Below are positions 1 through 7,623 of a stretch of 64,000 nt of DNA, in pieces (the first letter of the stretch is position 1; the number at the start of each line of letters is the position of its first letter). The translations under genes and the position numbers were made by a program. Under the pieces are notes generated by a model, which was not told where the DNA came from, did not search any database, and worked only from the letters and a program-made list of their open reading frames with translations. The DNA is from Laceyella sediminis. Its GTDB lineage: Bacteria > Bacillota > Bacilli > Thermoactinomycetales > Thermoactinomycetaceae. The stretch covers positions 124,001 to 188,000 of the forward strand of contig NZ_PVTZ01000007.1 of NCBI RefSeq assembly GCF_003003125.1, in the 5' to 3' direction.

Positions 1-6
1 ATGAAA

Positions 7-34
7 AGAAAAACGACACGCTAGACGCGTGTCG
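7..34 (-). terminator. Rho-independent terminator, minus strand
   Basis: The arms CGACACG (14-20) and CGTGTCG (28-34) pair. Read on the minus strand they are followed by a T-rich run. It lies about 220 nt beyond the SufR-like gene and may be a second stop for that transcript or belong to a gene outside the window. Confidence 0.5.
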
Positions 35-100
35 CAAGCTTGGTACCCAAGCGAATCCGGAGCGATGTTTGGATCTGTTGTTTTGCGGCCGCAGAAAACA

Positions 101-150
101 AAAAAAGCGGCTCCGCTGCCGAATGTAGGACAGCGGGCCTCACCGCTTTT
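101..150 (-). terminator. Terminator of the SufR-like transcript
   Basis: A long hairpin with outer arms AAAAGCGG and CCGCTTTT and an inner CCGCTG/CAGCGG stem. The poly-T tract is longer on the minus strand, which fits termination of the gene ending at 255. It is near-symmetric and could also work in the other direction. I see no credible gene in 1-254. Confidence 0.7.
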
Positions 151-254
151 AATCATTGGGCTAGCAAACATCTCGCTACTATAAAGGTTTATACGCATCC
201 GTCGCAAACCCCGCACCTCAAACCTCTAATGCCTAATTGAACGCAGGAAGGCAA

Positions 255-911
255 TCACGAAAGGGGTGCGTTTTCGCTCCGCTCTTTCTGTTTGATTCGG
301 AAAACGCAATGTTGCCCGCCTTTTGCTTGACACTCCGGCCGTTCCACCCGGGCGTCCAGCATGCGTTCGAACCAGTTGAGCTCGCATTGGCATGCATGGT
401 TGTATTGGTTGGCCACTTGAAAAATAGGGCAATTGTATTCAATCAGCTCATAACTGCCGTCAGGCAGCTCTTCCACTTTCACCATATATCCTTTTTGATC
501 TTGGATCTCGGCCAGTGTGCGCACTCTTTCACTAAAATCTTTCCCAGCGAAATCCATTTGATGCGCCTCAGCCAAACGCTCTTCGCGATTGTTGAATAGC
601 TGGTCGACCAGCTCCGACCCAAAATTTTTTTCTAAATCGTGCAATAAATCGATGGTAAAGTTCGAATAACTCTTTGGGAAGTGTTCATCCGACTTTTCAG
701 TCAGGAAGTATTGGCTGGTTGGTCGGCCCATAGCTTGTCTCAATAGCCGTGCTTGGATTAGCCCATCCCGTTCCAAAGTATTGATGTGGCGCCGCACGGC
801 CATTTCTGTCACCCCTAGACGCTCGGCCATTTCCCCGACGGTCAGCGGTCCTTCCATTTTCAACATCAACAAGATTTGCTTTCTGGTTGAACCCGCCTCG
901 CTCACCTGCAT
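255..911 (-). CDS. SufR-like iron-sulfur HTH transcriptional regulator
   Basis: A 218-residue DNA-binding regulator. Residues 8-60 form a winged helix-turn-helix (GPLTVGEMAERLGVTEMAVRR) of the DeoR/ArsR-like type found in SufR. The C-terminal third carries five cysteines (about 161, 174, 176, 194, 202); the first spacing, C-x12-C, matches the SufR cluster motif, while the later spacings differ. By family it should sense Fe-S cluster status and control cluster assembly or redox genes, but no suf gene is in the window. Start at the ATG at 911 behind AAAGGAAGG; a GTG one codon earlier is possible. The HepT-like gene lies just upstream on the same strand. Confidence 0.7.
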   Translation of the reverse strand: MQVSEAGSTRKQILLMLKMEGPLTVGEMAERLGVTEMAVRRHINTLERDGLIQARLLRQAMGRPTSQYFLTEKSDEHFPKSYSNFTIDLLHDLEKNFGSELVDQLFNNREERLAEAHQMDFAGKDFSERVRTLAEIQDQKGYMVKVEELPDGSYELIEYNCPIFQVANQYNHACQCELNWFERMLDARVERPECQAKGGQHCVFRIKQKERSENAPLS

Positions 912-947
912 CACCTTCCTTTCTCCTCGTTCTCTCTCTTCCGAGAT

Positions 948-1382
948 TTATGCCAAACAATCGGCTCCCAATTCTCGTTTCAAATAAGATTCTACTTGCG
1001 CGCTGAATGAAGTGTACCAATCCACATCTTCCAGCACTGGGCGCACTTCTGTCCAAGTGACCTTATCATAATAACGCACAAGTCGCTCACGAAGTTGCAC
1101 ATGATTTTTCAACTTATTTGCCACATTTGTTGAGATGACCGTTTCGTCCAATAAAATATCTACAATATCCAAATATCCGCCTGGGTCCCGCATAATAAAT
1201 CCATCTATCATCACGCTACCAATGTCGATCATGCACTCCACCGCCAGGTGCAGGGCGCGCTCAACCGCGAATTTTTCTGTAAGGCCGGTCGATTCCGGAT
1301 GGATGCGTCGCAAAACTTCTTGGCATTGTGCCAAATAATTAAGTTGATTCTTTATTTGCTTTACATTTACATCATACACCAT
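948..1382 (-). CDS. YutE/HepT-like DUF86 family protein
   Basis: A 144-residue all-helical protein of the DUF86 family, whose studied members (HepT) act as toxins beside MNT-type nucleotidyltransferase antitoxins. Visible family features are the central RALHLAVECMIDIG helix and the region RERLVRYYDKV at 98-108. In HepT this is the RX4HXY nuclease motif; here Arg98 and Tyr105 remain but the His position is Arg103. No MntA-type partner is adjacent, which fits the solitary YutE branch of Bacillales. Start ATG at 1382 behind AGGGGG. It is probably co-transcribed with the SufR-like gene 36 nt downstream. Its function is unknown. Confidence 0.7.
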   Translation of the reverse strand: MVYDVNVKQIKNQLNYLAQCQEVLRRIHPESTGLTEKFAVERALHLAVECMIDIGSVMIDGFIMRDPGGYLDIVDILLDETVISTNVANKLKNHVQLRERLVRYYDKVTWTEVRPVLEDVDWYTSFSAQVESYLKRELGADCLA

Positions 1383-1838
1383 TTATTTGATCCCCCTAAT
1401 TTGGAAAATGCCGTTTTCTTGACATTCATATAGAATTATAAGCCATGCCCGGAACAAATGAAAACCATTACATCAGGGCGGCACGCCGGCCTCTAACAGG
1501 CTTCCCCGTCGAAAGGGCCAAAGCTGGACAACCTGTGACATCATCATGACAGGCTGGCGATGAAAAATATTTGACCACGGTGACAACATCGCCGTGAATG
1601 AATCGAGTTGTTTAATCGACATGTACCAAGCCCAGCGCGGCTTGTTATACGTGATAAACCAGAAAAGATGGTACCGGCTATCCCATTCCCCCTCAGTTGC
1701 GTGTCGTCGACGGTCATGTTTATTTATCAGGCAACAACACTAGTTTTGTCATCTCATGACTTCCTTTGTCTCAGTTGAAGGAAATGGCTGGAAATGGGCG
1801 AAATCGTAGGAAAACACTAATTCATGGGAGGGTAAAAG
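1383..1838. other. 456-bp gene-less spacer with three hairpins
   Basis: No credible ORF. It separates the leftward HepT-like gene from the rightward RacA-like gene. Three short stem-loops follow each other: CCTGT/ACAGG (1532-1553), CACGG/CCGTG (1576-1596) and CAAGCC/GGCTTG (1627-1644). None has a poly-T tail, so a structured leader or small RNA is possible but unproven. Confidence 0.45.
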
Positions 1839-2468
1839 ATGGCACAAGCGGGGTGTATCTCTACTAAAGAAGCGGCTGAGCGCTTGAAAATACACGCTCG
1901 CACCGTCCGCAATTGGATTGATACCTTTCAAGAATATATCGGTCCCAATTGGAACGAGCGAGGACACTATGTTTTATCCGAAGAAAGCTTTGCCCGTTTG
2001 CTTGACATTAAACAGCGGTTAAATGATTCCAATAAAACCTTAAAGCAAGTCCGGGAAGAATTGATCCTTGAAGGGAAAATCTCGCTCCCCCAGCCAGCCG
2101 CACCGGCGGCTTCCCCTAGCCCCAATTCGGAAACCACGGAAAAAATGTTTCAACACCTGCTGGAAACCATTGACAACGTGGGAGGGTTGGTTGAGGAATT
2201 GTATGAGCGCATGGAACGCATGGAAAACCACATGACCGACTTGTTTGAATCCTTAGAGGGCATGGAGCAGAAAGTGTTGACCGTCAGCTATGATTCCATC
2301 TCGGCCAACGAAGTACAACAAATGTTTGACGAAGTCCGCAAGAAACAGGATCAATTGCGGATTGAACTACGCAATGTCTCATTCACCCAACGCCTGACTG
2401 CCGCGACGAGCGAGTATGGCTTATTGCCACGCCGGCAGAAAAAATCGCGTTTTTTCGGTCTCTTATAA
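1839..2468 (+). CDS. MerR-type HTH coiled-coil protein, RacA-like
   Basis: A 209-residue protein. Residues 6-50 are a MerR-type helix-turn-helix (STKEAAERLKIHARTVRNWI) followed by a wing ending in HYVLSEESF. Residues 55-75 and about 105-185 are predicted coiled coil rich in Glu, Met and Arg, and the C-terminus is basic (RRQKKSRFFGLL). This layout resembles Bacillus RacA, which anchors the chromosome origin at the sporulating cell pole, but similarity beyond the HTH is only architectural. Start ATG behind GGGAGG with 7-nt spacing. It stands alone in its transcription unit. Confidence 0.6.
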   Translation: MAQAGCISTKEAAERLKIHARTVRNWIDTFQEYIGPNWNERGHYVLSEESFARLLDIKQRLNDSNKTLKQVREELILEGKISLPQPAAPAASPSPNSETTEKMFQHLLETIDNVGGLVEELYERMERMENHMTDLFESLEGMEQKVLTVSYDSISANEVQQMFDEVRKKQDQLRIELRNVSFTQRLTAATSEYGLLPRRQKKSRFFGLL

Positions 2469-2578
2469 ATGATTCTTGTGGTTGATTAAAAATGTTTTTC
2501 GAGTGAAAAAGGCGCGGCGTCAAAGCCCCAAAGCCATTTTCCTTGCCGCATCCGGGTGCCTTCGCTAGACACCCGCGC

Positions 2579-2607
2579 TTTCAGGTCGTAGCGACAGCCG
2601 CTATAAT
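2579..2607 (+). promoter_or_regulatory. Putative promoter of the DUF3055 gene
   Basis: A perfect TATAAT lies at 2602-2607; the -35 (TTTCAG, 2579-2584) is weak. Transcription would begin near 2614, so the ATG at 2616 would have no leader. This favours the ATG at 2640 as the real start. A CGGGTG/CACCCG hairpin lies just upstream near 2553-2575. Confidence 0.5.
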
Positions 2608-2639
2608 GGAGGAAAATGCTTCTAAAGGGGTTTATCGCA

Positions 2640-2909
2640 ATGTCTAATGATTGGATGTTTTTATATGATGACACCAAAGAAACCCGAACCCGGTTTGTCA
2701 GCTTCATGGGAGAGACAAGCCGGTTTGATTTGGCGATCACAATGACCGACCGTTTTTACGGCAAGTTACTCGTGCTCAACCTATTGTCAAACCGCTTTGC
2801 CATCATCGGCCAAGATGACTTGGATGAGCCCGGCTATCTTGAGCACGCCTACCAATTGTCCGAAGAAGAAGCCAATGAGCTTCGGCAGTTCTTAGCAACC
2901 ATGATTTAA
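2640..2909 (+). CDS. DUF3055 (SAV0927-like) family protein
   Basis: An 89-residue soluble protein starting MSNDWMFLYDDTKETRTRFV, the recognisable beginning of the DUF3055 family of Bacillales, whose role is unknown. The length matches the family. Start at 2640 is preferred over an in-frame ATG at 2616 because AAGGGG lies 9 nt before it, because a TATAAT box sits at 2602-2607, and because homologues begin at this Met. The acidic C-terminal half is predicted helical. A short hydrophilic protein follows 52 nt downstream. Confidence 0.75.
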   Translation: MSNDWMFLYDDTKETRTRFVSFMGETSRFDLAITMTDRFYGKLLVLNLLSNRFAIIGQDDLDEPGYLEHAYQLSEEEANELRQFLATMI

Positions 2910-2961
2910 CAAGCATATCCTCCCCCGAACCATCTTATCTTAAAGTCAAGGGGGGAGAGCA

Positions 2962-3186
2962 TTGATGACATCCTCAACCGAAAGAATCCAACCCGAAGAA
3001 TTTCCGGACGGCCCCTACGGCGCAGCACACAATCAAAAGTTGGGCAAATCAACGCCATGGGAACCGGGACAACAAATCCACTCCGCCTTCACATATGAAA
3101 TGCGGGAGTTTCACGAAGGCTTGGAAAGAGACTACCCGGGCAGCCATCCCCGTCATGATGAACCAGAAGAGCCAGCTCAATCGTAG
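2962..3186 (+). CDS. Small acidic hydrophilic protein
   Basis: A 74-residue protein without Cys, membrane segment or recognisable domain. It is rich in Glu, Pro, Gly and His and is probably disordered. Translation has a strong GGGGGGAG site; the TTG at 2962 or the ATG at 2965 are both possible starts. The stop codon lies inside the terminator hairpin that follows. It may be co-transcribed with the DUF3055 gene. Conservation could not be judged and no function is proposed. Confidence 0.55.
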   Translation: MMTSSTERIQPEEFPDGPYGAAHNQKLGKSTPWEPGQQIHSAFTYEMREFHEGLERDYPGSHPRHDEPEEPAQS

Positions 3187-3197
3187 AGCTGGCTCTT
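3169..3197. terminator. Bidirectional terminator
   Basis: Perfect 10-bp arms GAGCCAGCTC (3169-3178) and GAGCTGGCTC (3186-3195) lie between the convergent small acidic gene and yutD. The flanking T tracts are short on both sides. Confidence 0.75.
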
Positions 3198-3200
3198 CCC

Positions 3201-3497
3201 TCACTTCGTTTCTTTCTTATCCGCCATGCGCTTCAACACAAAATAGGCACATCCGAAATTGCAAAATTCATTAAGATATTCCTGAAGATAGCTGATCCGC
3301 GTCTCCGTCGTAGCCTTTGCATGCTGATCAGAAAAAAACCCCTTCAACCTCAACTGCCCATAGCCCCAATCTCCCACCACATAATCATATTTGCTCAAAA
3401 TGTCGCTATATCTCCGCCGAAAAGCCTCCGCGTTCCAACCTTCGCGATGATTGGTCAACAATACATATTCCAAACCATATATCTGAATACGTTCCAT
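3201..3497 (-). CDS. yutD: YutD family protein (DUF1027)
   Basis: A 98-residue cytosolic protein. The segment YDYVVGDWGYGQLRLKGFF is the hallmark of the YutD/DUF1027 family, conserved in Bacillales and often near lipA; here lipA is the second gene away. Function is unknown. Start at ATG 3497 (MERIQIYG) rather than the TTG at 3506, because AAAAGG lies 9 nt before the ATG and partly overlaps the earlier candidate. Two Cys (NFGCAYF and NEFC) sit near the C-terminus, and the tail is basic. Confidence 0.8.
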   Translation of the reverse strand: MERIQIYGLEYVLLTNHREGWNAEAFRRRYSDILSKYDYVVGDWGYGQLRLKGFFSDQHAKATTETRISYLQEYLNEFCNFGCAYFVLKRMADKKETK

Positions 3498-3616
3498 GAA
3501 GATCAACCTTTTCTATTCCATTTCTCCATTATATGTTACCACATCCTGTAACAGGCAAAAACCTTCTGCATCATGAAAATGGATTTGGGCACCTTAGCAA
3601 GTAGGAGGTGAAGAAA

Positions 3617-4303
3617 ATGAAACGCTGGGTATACATTATTCTCGCTTGCCTTCTTTTTATTCCTGCTTGTGCCAAAAACAACGGAAATCAACAGGGAATG
3701 GGTAACGAAAACGCGGGAGGCGGCGCTTTGAACATCAGCACCCCGGAACCGCTCTATCGTGAAGAAGGCCAGGAGACCCGGATCGGTCGCGTACGAAACG
3801 ACACGATTACCGGAGAGGAAAACGCCGGGGGCGGCGGACAAAATGAAGTGGGATATTTTCGATATAATCCAGAACATTATCACAACAAGGCCGGCGCGAC
3901 AACAAGCGTCTTCATAGACCGAGACTTGCTTGCCCGCCACATCTCGGAATTGGTCGCTTACCTTCCCAATGTCAAAACCGCCACCACTCTCGTCACCGAT
4001 GACCATGTGTTCGTGGGAATCAGCACCAAAAACGGCAAAATGGACCGCAAAACAGTCAAAGAGGCTAGACGGACGGCCGAAAGTGTCACTCCCCGCTATT
4101 ATCGGGTTCACATCACCACCAACCGCAAATTGGAGTCGCAAATGAACGACATCGGCATGCGCATGGTGGGCAATCACGACGTAGAAGGGGTCAAGGGCGA
4201 TCTGGAACAACTCTTGCGCAAAATGGGAGACGAAACACCGCCCGACGTGAACGAATCCTTGTATCCGAACTCCTATCGCCAAATCAATCCGCAAATGAAG
4301 TAG
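3617..4303 (+). CDS. YhcN/YlaJ family sporulation lipoprotein
   Basis: A 228-residue lipoprotein. Residues 1-17 are a hydrophobic signal ending in a lipobox with Cys18 (FIPACAK). A Gly/Asn-rich linker follows, then a YhcN/YlaJ-type domain from about 95 to 205 (LVTDDHVFVGI...; YYRVHITTNRKL). Homologues are made in the forespore or found in spore membranes, so a role in spore outgrowth or membrane integrity is likely. Start ATG 3617 has GGAGG 7-8 nt before it; the GTG at 3608 lies inside that site. It is monocistronic and convergent with lipA. Confidence 0.8.
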   Translation: MKRWVYIILACLLFIPACAKNNGNQQGMGNENAGGGALNISTPEPLYREEGQETRIGRVRNDTITGEENAGGGGQNEVGYFRYNPEHYHNKAGATTSVFIDRDLLARHISELVAYLPNVKTATTLVTDDHVFVGISTKNGKMDRKTVKEARRTAESVTPRYYRVHITTNRKLESQMNDIGMRMVGNHDVEGVKGDLEQLLRKMGDETPPDVNESLYPNSYRQINPQMK

Positions 4304-4310
4304 TTTGGAA

Positions 4311-4346
4311 AAAGGACGACCCTTGTCACAAGAGCCGTCCTTTTTC
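4311..4346. terminator. Bidirectional terminator
   Basis: AAAAAGGACG and CGTCCTTTTTC arms form a hairpin with A- and T-tracts on both sides, between the YhcN/YlaJ lipoprotein gene and the convergent lipA. Confidence 0.8.
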
Positions 4347-4351
4347 TTTCG

Positions 4352-5254
4352 TTATTGCGCCAGCTTTTGTTGGTCATTTTCTTGCGCAGATTGCACTTGC
4401 TCATGGGCATGGTAAGAACTACGCACCAACGGCCCGGATTCCACATGCGAGAAGCCCATCTCAAGGCCGATTTCTTTCCACTGCGCAAATTCGTCCGGTG
4501 TCACATAGCGCTCAATCTTCAAGTGTTTTTTGGTGGGTTGCAGGTATTGGCCAATCGTGACGATGTTCACGTCATGCGCGCGCAAATCCCGCATCGCTTC
4601 AACCACCTCATCAAAGGTTTCCCCTACGCCCACCATGATGCTGGACTTCGTCGGAACATCTGGCTGCATCTCTTTAGCCCGTTTCAACAGCTCCAATGAG
4701 CGGTCGTATTTCGCTTTGGAACGAACCCGGTCAGACCGGCGGCGCACGGTTTCAATGTTGTGATTGAGGATGTCTGGTTTGGCATCCATCACCACTTTCA
4801 GCGCCTCCCAATTCCCCAGAAAATCGGGAATCAGCACTTCCACGCTAGTCAGTGGGTTCCGTTTGCGAACCGCTTTGATCGTCGCAGCAAAAATAGCCGC
4901 GCCTCCATCATTCAAATCATCACGGGCCACAGAGGTGACTACGACGTGCCGCACGCCCATCTGTTCCACCGCTTCAGCCACCCGCTCTGGCTCCGCCCAA
5001 TCCAATTCCGTCGGTAGTCCCGTTTTTACCGCGCAGAATCGGCAAGCGCGTGTGCAAATATCACCCAAAATCATGAAAGTAGCCGTACGGTTAGCCCAAC
5101 ATTCGAAGATGTTCGGGCAACGCGCCTCTTCACACACGGTATGCAAGGTCTTGCTCCGCATCATCTTCTTCAATTCTTGGAAATTGTCGTTTGTGTTCAA
5201 TCTGACTTTCAGCCATTCCGGCTTGCGTTCACGGGTCACATTGTTCTCTGACAC
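4352..5254 (-). CDS. lipA: Lipoyl synthase
   Basis: A 300-residue radical-SAM enzyme that inserts two sulfur atoms into protein-bound octanoyl groups to form the lipoyl cofactor of 2-oxoacid dehydrogenases and the glycine cleavage system. The auxiliary cluster ligands lie in [12 protein letters not shown] (Cys41, 46, 52), and the radical-SAM CxxxCxxC is CTRACRFC (Cys67, 71, 74). The C-terminal RSSY motif that ligates the auxiliary cluster is present. Length and sequence match Bacillus LipA throughout. Start GTG at 5254 is chosen because GGGGGG lies 6 nt before it; the TTG at 5275 lies upstream of that site. It is monocistronic. Confidence 0.96.
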   Translation of the reverse strand: MSENNVTRERKPEWLKVRLNTNDNFQELKKMMRSKTLHTVCEEARCPNIFECWANRTATFMILGDICTRACRFCAVKTGLPTELDWAEPERVAEAVEQMGVRHVVVTSVARDDLNDGGAAIFAATIKAVRKRNPLTSVEVLIPDFLGNWEALKVVMDAKPDILNHNIETVRRRSDRVRSKAKYDRSLELLKRAKEMQPDVPTKSSIMVGVGETFDEVVEAMRDLRAHDVNIVTIGQYLQPTKKHLKIERYVTPDEFAQWKEIGLEMGFSHVESGPLVRSSYHAHEQVQSAQENDQQKLAQ

Positions 5255-5367
5255 TTCAATCCCCCCCAGGTTCAAACCACATCCGCCTATCTATATGACA
5301 AGTGATTCTCTGATTTTCAAATGTCCTCTTTATATTACCACAAAGATTAAAAACTAAGCCTATCCTC

Positions 5368-6420
5368 TTACGTCCGATTTCGGCTTTGGATGAGCAGATA
5401 TATAAAATAGGGGGCTCCGATCACAGCTGTGAACACGCCAGCGGGAATTTCATGAGCCGCGTACAGCGTTCTTCCTAGCAAATCAGCCAGCATAACATAG
5501 ATGCTTCCCAACAAGGCCGACGCGGGCAACAACGCGCCATAGGATGAACCTACCAACTTCCGGGCCGCATGGGGAGCAAGCAAACCGACGAAGCTGATCC
5601 CCCCTGCAAAAGCGACGGAAGCGCCTGTCAATGCGGTGCTTAAAAACAGGAAGAGCACCCGGTCACGATGAACACTCCCCCCCAGTCCCGTCGCCACCTG
5701 ATCTCCCAGCTGTTGCACATTCAGGTGCCGGGCAAAAAAGAAGATCAACGGCAAAAAAATCGCCATCCACGGCAAAATGATCATCACTTGCTCCCAATTA
5801 CTGCCATAGACGCTCCCCGTGATCCATGTTTTCGACTGCACAGCGCGAATCTCCGGCCCCAATAAAATGACCAAGTTGGTGAAAGCCTGCATAGCGGTGT
5901 AGAACCCGATCCCCAACAATATCAGGCGGAACGGAGTAATTCCTTGCTGCAATGACAACAAATACATAAGCAGAGCGACCACCATCGCGCCACCAAAAGC
6001 GGCTAGCGGAACCCAGTACAGCGGCACAACCAGGGAAGTCGCCCCGTCGCTGAAGAAGGTCAACACCGCAACAGCGGCAACGGTCGCTCCGCCAGTGATG
6101 CCAATCAAGTCAGGCGAAGCCAACGGATTGCGAATCACCGCCTGCAAAATGGCTCCAGACACCGCCAAGCCGGCACCGGATAAAAGTGCGATAAGCACAC
6201 GTGGCAAGCGTAGCGTTTCCACTACCAACGTATGATAAGCATTCCCCCAACCCAAAAATACTTTCAACACATCTTGGGGAGCGATATACATGTCGCCGAC
6301 CCCCACACTGACGCACACCACCAATAGCGCAATCGCGGCCAGGATGATCAGCGTCCACAGCGCCTTCGCTTCAACCAGCATGGAGAAACCCTTCACACGC
6401 CAAGACCACATCTTTTTCAC
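5368..6420 (-). CDS. Iron-siderophore ABC permease (FecCD family), second subunit
   Basis: A 350-residue inner-membrane permease with about nine to ten hydrophobic segments. The FecCD signature (LRLPRVLIALLSGAGLAVSGA) is near the N-terminus and the ABC-contact region GLLAPHAARKLVG near 275. It pairs with the preceding permease; its GTG start overlaps that gene's stop (GTGA), indicating translational coupling. Together they should import a ferric siderophore delivered by the divergently encoded lipoprotein. No ATPase gene follows, so an unlinked one is probably used, as YusV serves FeuABC in Bacillus subtilis. Confidence 0.9.
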   Translation of the reverse strand: MKKMWSWRVKGFSMLVEAKALWTLIILAAIALLVVCVSVGVGDMYIAPQDVLKVFLGWGNAYHTLVVETLRLPRVLIALLSGAGLAVSGAILQAVIRNPLASPDLIGITGGATVAAVAVLTFFSDGATSLVVPLYWVPLAAFGGAMVVALLMYLLSLQQGITPFRLILLGIGFYTAMQAFTNLVILLGPEIRAVQSKTWITGSVYGSNWEQVMIILPWMAIFLPLIFFFARHLNVQQLGDQVATGLGGSVHRDRVLFLFLSTALTGASVAFAGGISFVGLLAPHAARKLVGSSYGALLPASALLGSIYVMLADLLGRTLYAAHEIPAGVFTAVIGAPYFIYLLIQSRNRT

Positions 6421-7430
6421 GCCCGCTCACCTCCATTCCGCATAGCTAGGTAAATAAAGAACGGCGTCCCGATCAACGCGGTCATCACACCAACGGGGAT
6501 CTCCTGCTGATTCATGATCAGGCGCCCGCTGATATCCGCCACCAGCAACATCGCTGCGCCATACACCAAACAATAAGGAAATACCCACCGATGATCTGTA
6601 CCGACGGCCCAACGAACCATGTGTGGTACCACCAAGCCCACAAACACGATAGGACCAGCGACAGCCACCGCTCCGCCCGCCAGCAACACGATCACCACCG
6701 AGCCCATCAATTTGATGAACCCTGTCTTCACTCCCAAACCGACGGCGACATCGTCCCCCATCATCAAAATGTTCACTGCGCGGGAGAGCAAAAAGGCTAG
6801 AATAAATCCGGCAACCATAAATGGAAACACCGGCATCGCCAATTCCAAGCTACGTCCTTCCACTGATCCGGTTAACCAAAACAACAACTCTTCCAAACCT
6901 TTCTCATTCATGATGAGCAAGCCCTGGGTCAGCGAAGAAAACAACGCCCAAATGGCTGACCCGGCGAGTGTCAACTTGATCGGCGTCAATCCGCCCCGAC
7001 CAGCCGACCCCAGAAAATACACAGCGAATGAAGCGATGGCCGCTCCTACAAATCCCAAACTCACCAATGAAGAAATCCCAGTCATGCCCCAAAAAGAGAC
7101 GCCGATCACAATAAACAGGCTGGCGCCCGCATTGACGCCCAACGTTGCCGGAGAGGCCAATGGATTGCGTGTCAACGCTTGCATCATCGCGCCAGCGATA
7201 GCCAAGCTCCCCCCTGTCATCACCGCGATCAAGGTTCTCGGCACCCGGGTGGTCTGAATAATCAGATGTTGATTAGAACCATTAAAATTAGTAAACGAAT
7301 CGATAACCACATCAAAAGGAATCCGCATAATACCGACACTGACACTCACAACCATCAACAGTCCAACAAGAAGGACACCACCAATGAGACCCGTCCACTT
7401 CCATCCCGGCGAATAGGCAAGTTCTTTCAA
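6417..7430 (-). CDS. Iron-siderophore ABC permease (FecCD family), first subunit
   Basis: A 337-residue multi-pass permease of the FecCD family. The conserved segment RVPRTLIAVMTGGSLAIAGA sits near residue 65, and GPIVFVGLVVPHMVRW, the loop that contacts the ATPase, near 265. Start is a TTG at 7430 behind AAGGTGA. It is the first gene of a two-gene operon read from a promoter at about 7475-7503 flanked by a Fur-box-like sequence. Its substrate is inferred to be a ferric siderophore from the family and the Fur sites; the exact ligand cannot be read from sequence. Confidence 0.9.
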   Translation of the reverse strand: MKELAYSPGWKWTGLIGGVLLVGLLMVVSVSVGIMRIPFDVVIDSFTNFNGSNQHLIIQTTRVPRTLIAVMTGGSLAIAGAMMQALTRNPLASPATLGVNAGASLFIVIGVSFWGMTGISSLVSLGFVGAAIASFAVYFLGSAGRGGLTPIKLTLAGSAIWALFSSLTQGLLIMNEKGLEELLFWLTGSVEGRSLELAMPVFPFMVAGFILAFLLSRAVNILMMGDDVAVGLGVKTGFIKLMGSVVIVLLAGGAVAVAGPIVFVGLVVPHMVRWAVGTDHRWVFPYCLVYGAAMLLVADISGRLIMNQQEIPVGVMTALIGTPFFIYLAMRNGGERA

Positions 7431-7474
7431 GTCAAGTCACCTTCGTTCCGTCATCAGTTCTTAAAATCAACTTT

Positions 7475-7503
7475 AGTCTATGGGAAGCATGAAAGCGTGT
7501 CAA
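7475..7503 (-). promoter_or_regulatory. Promoter of the siderophore permease operon
   Basis: Minus-strand TTGACA (7503-7498) and TAGACT (7480-7475) are separated by 17 bp. A Fur-box-like 19-mer lies 2 bp upstream of the -35. Confidence 0.6.
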
Positions 7504-7504
7504 C

Positions 7505-7523
7505 GATGGTGAAAATCATTATC
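7505..7523. promoter_or_regulatory. Fur box (16/19)
   Basis: GATGGTGAAAATCATTATC matches 16 of 19 positions of the classic Fur consensus. It lies between the two divergent promoters, next to the -35 of the permease operon. Confidence 0.75.
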
Positions 7524-7532
7524 AAAAAGTGA

Positions 7533-7562
7533 TTGACAATCCATGAACTGAAACGCTATAGT
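7533..7562 (+). promoter_or_regulatory. Promoter of the siderophore-binding lipoprotein gene
   Basis: TTGACA (7533-7538) and TATAGT (7557-7562) with an 18-bp spacer. A near-perfect Fur box follows, covering the predicted start of transcription. Confidence 0.75.
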
Positions 7563-7573
7563 ATAAGCAACGA

Positions 7574-7592
7574 AATAATGATAATCATTATC
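7574..7592. promoter_or_regulatory. Fur box (18/19)
   Basis: AATAATGATAATCATTATC differs from the Fur consensus only at its first base. Placed over the transcription start of the lipoprotein gene, it should give iron-dependent repression by Fur. Confidence 0.9.
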
Positions 7593-7623
7593 AATTACTC
7601 AGATCGAAAGGAGTATCATTCTC

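Noticed and set aside
1660-1690. T-box-like GATGGTACCGG before the RacA-like gene
   Set aside because: Only part of the motif is present, there is no terminator, and the downstream gene is not a tRNA synthetase or amino acid gene.
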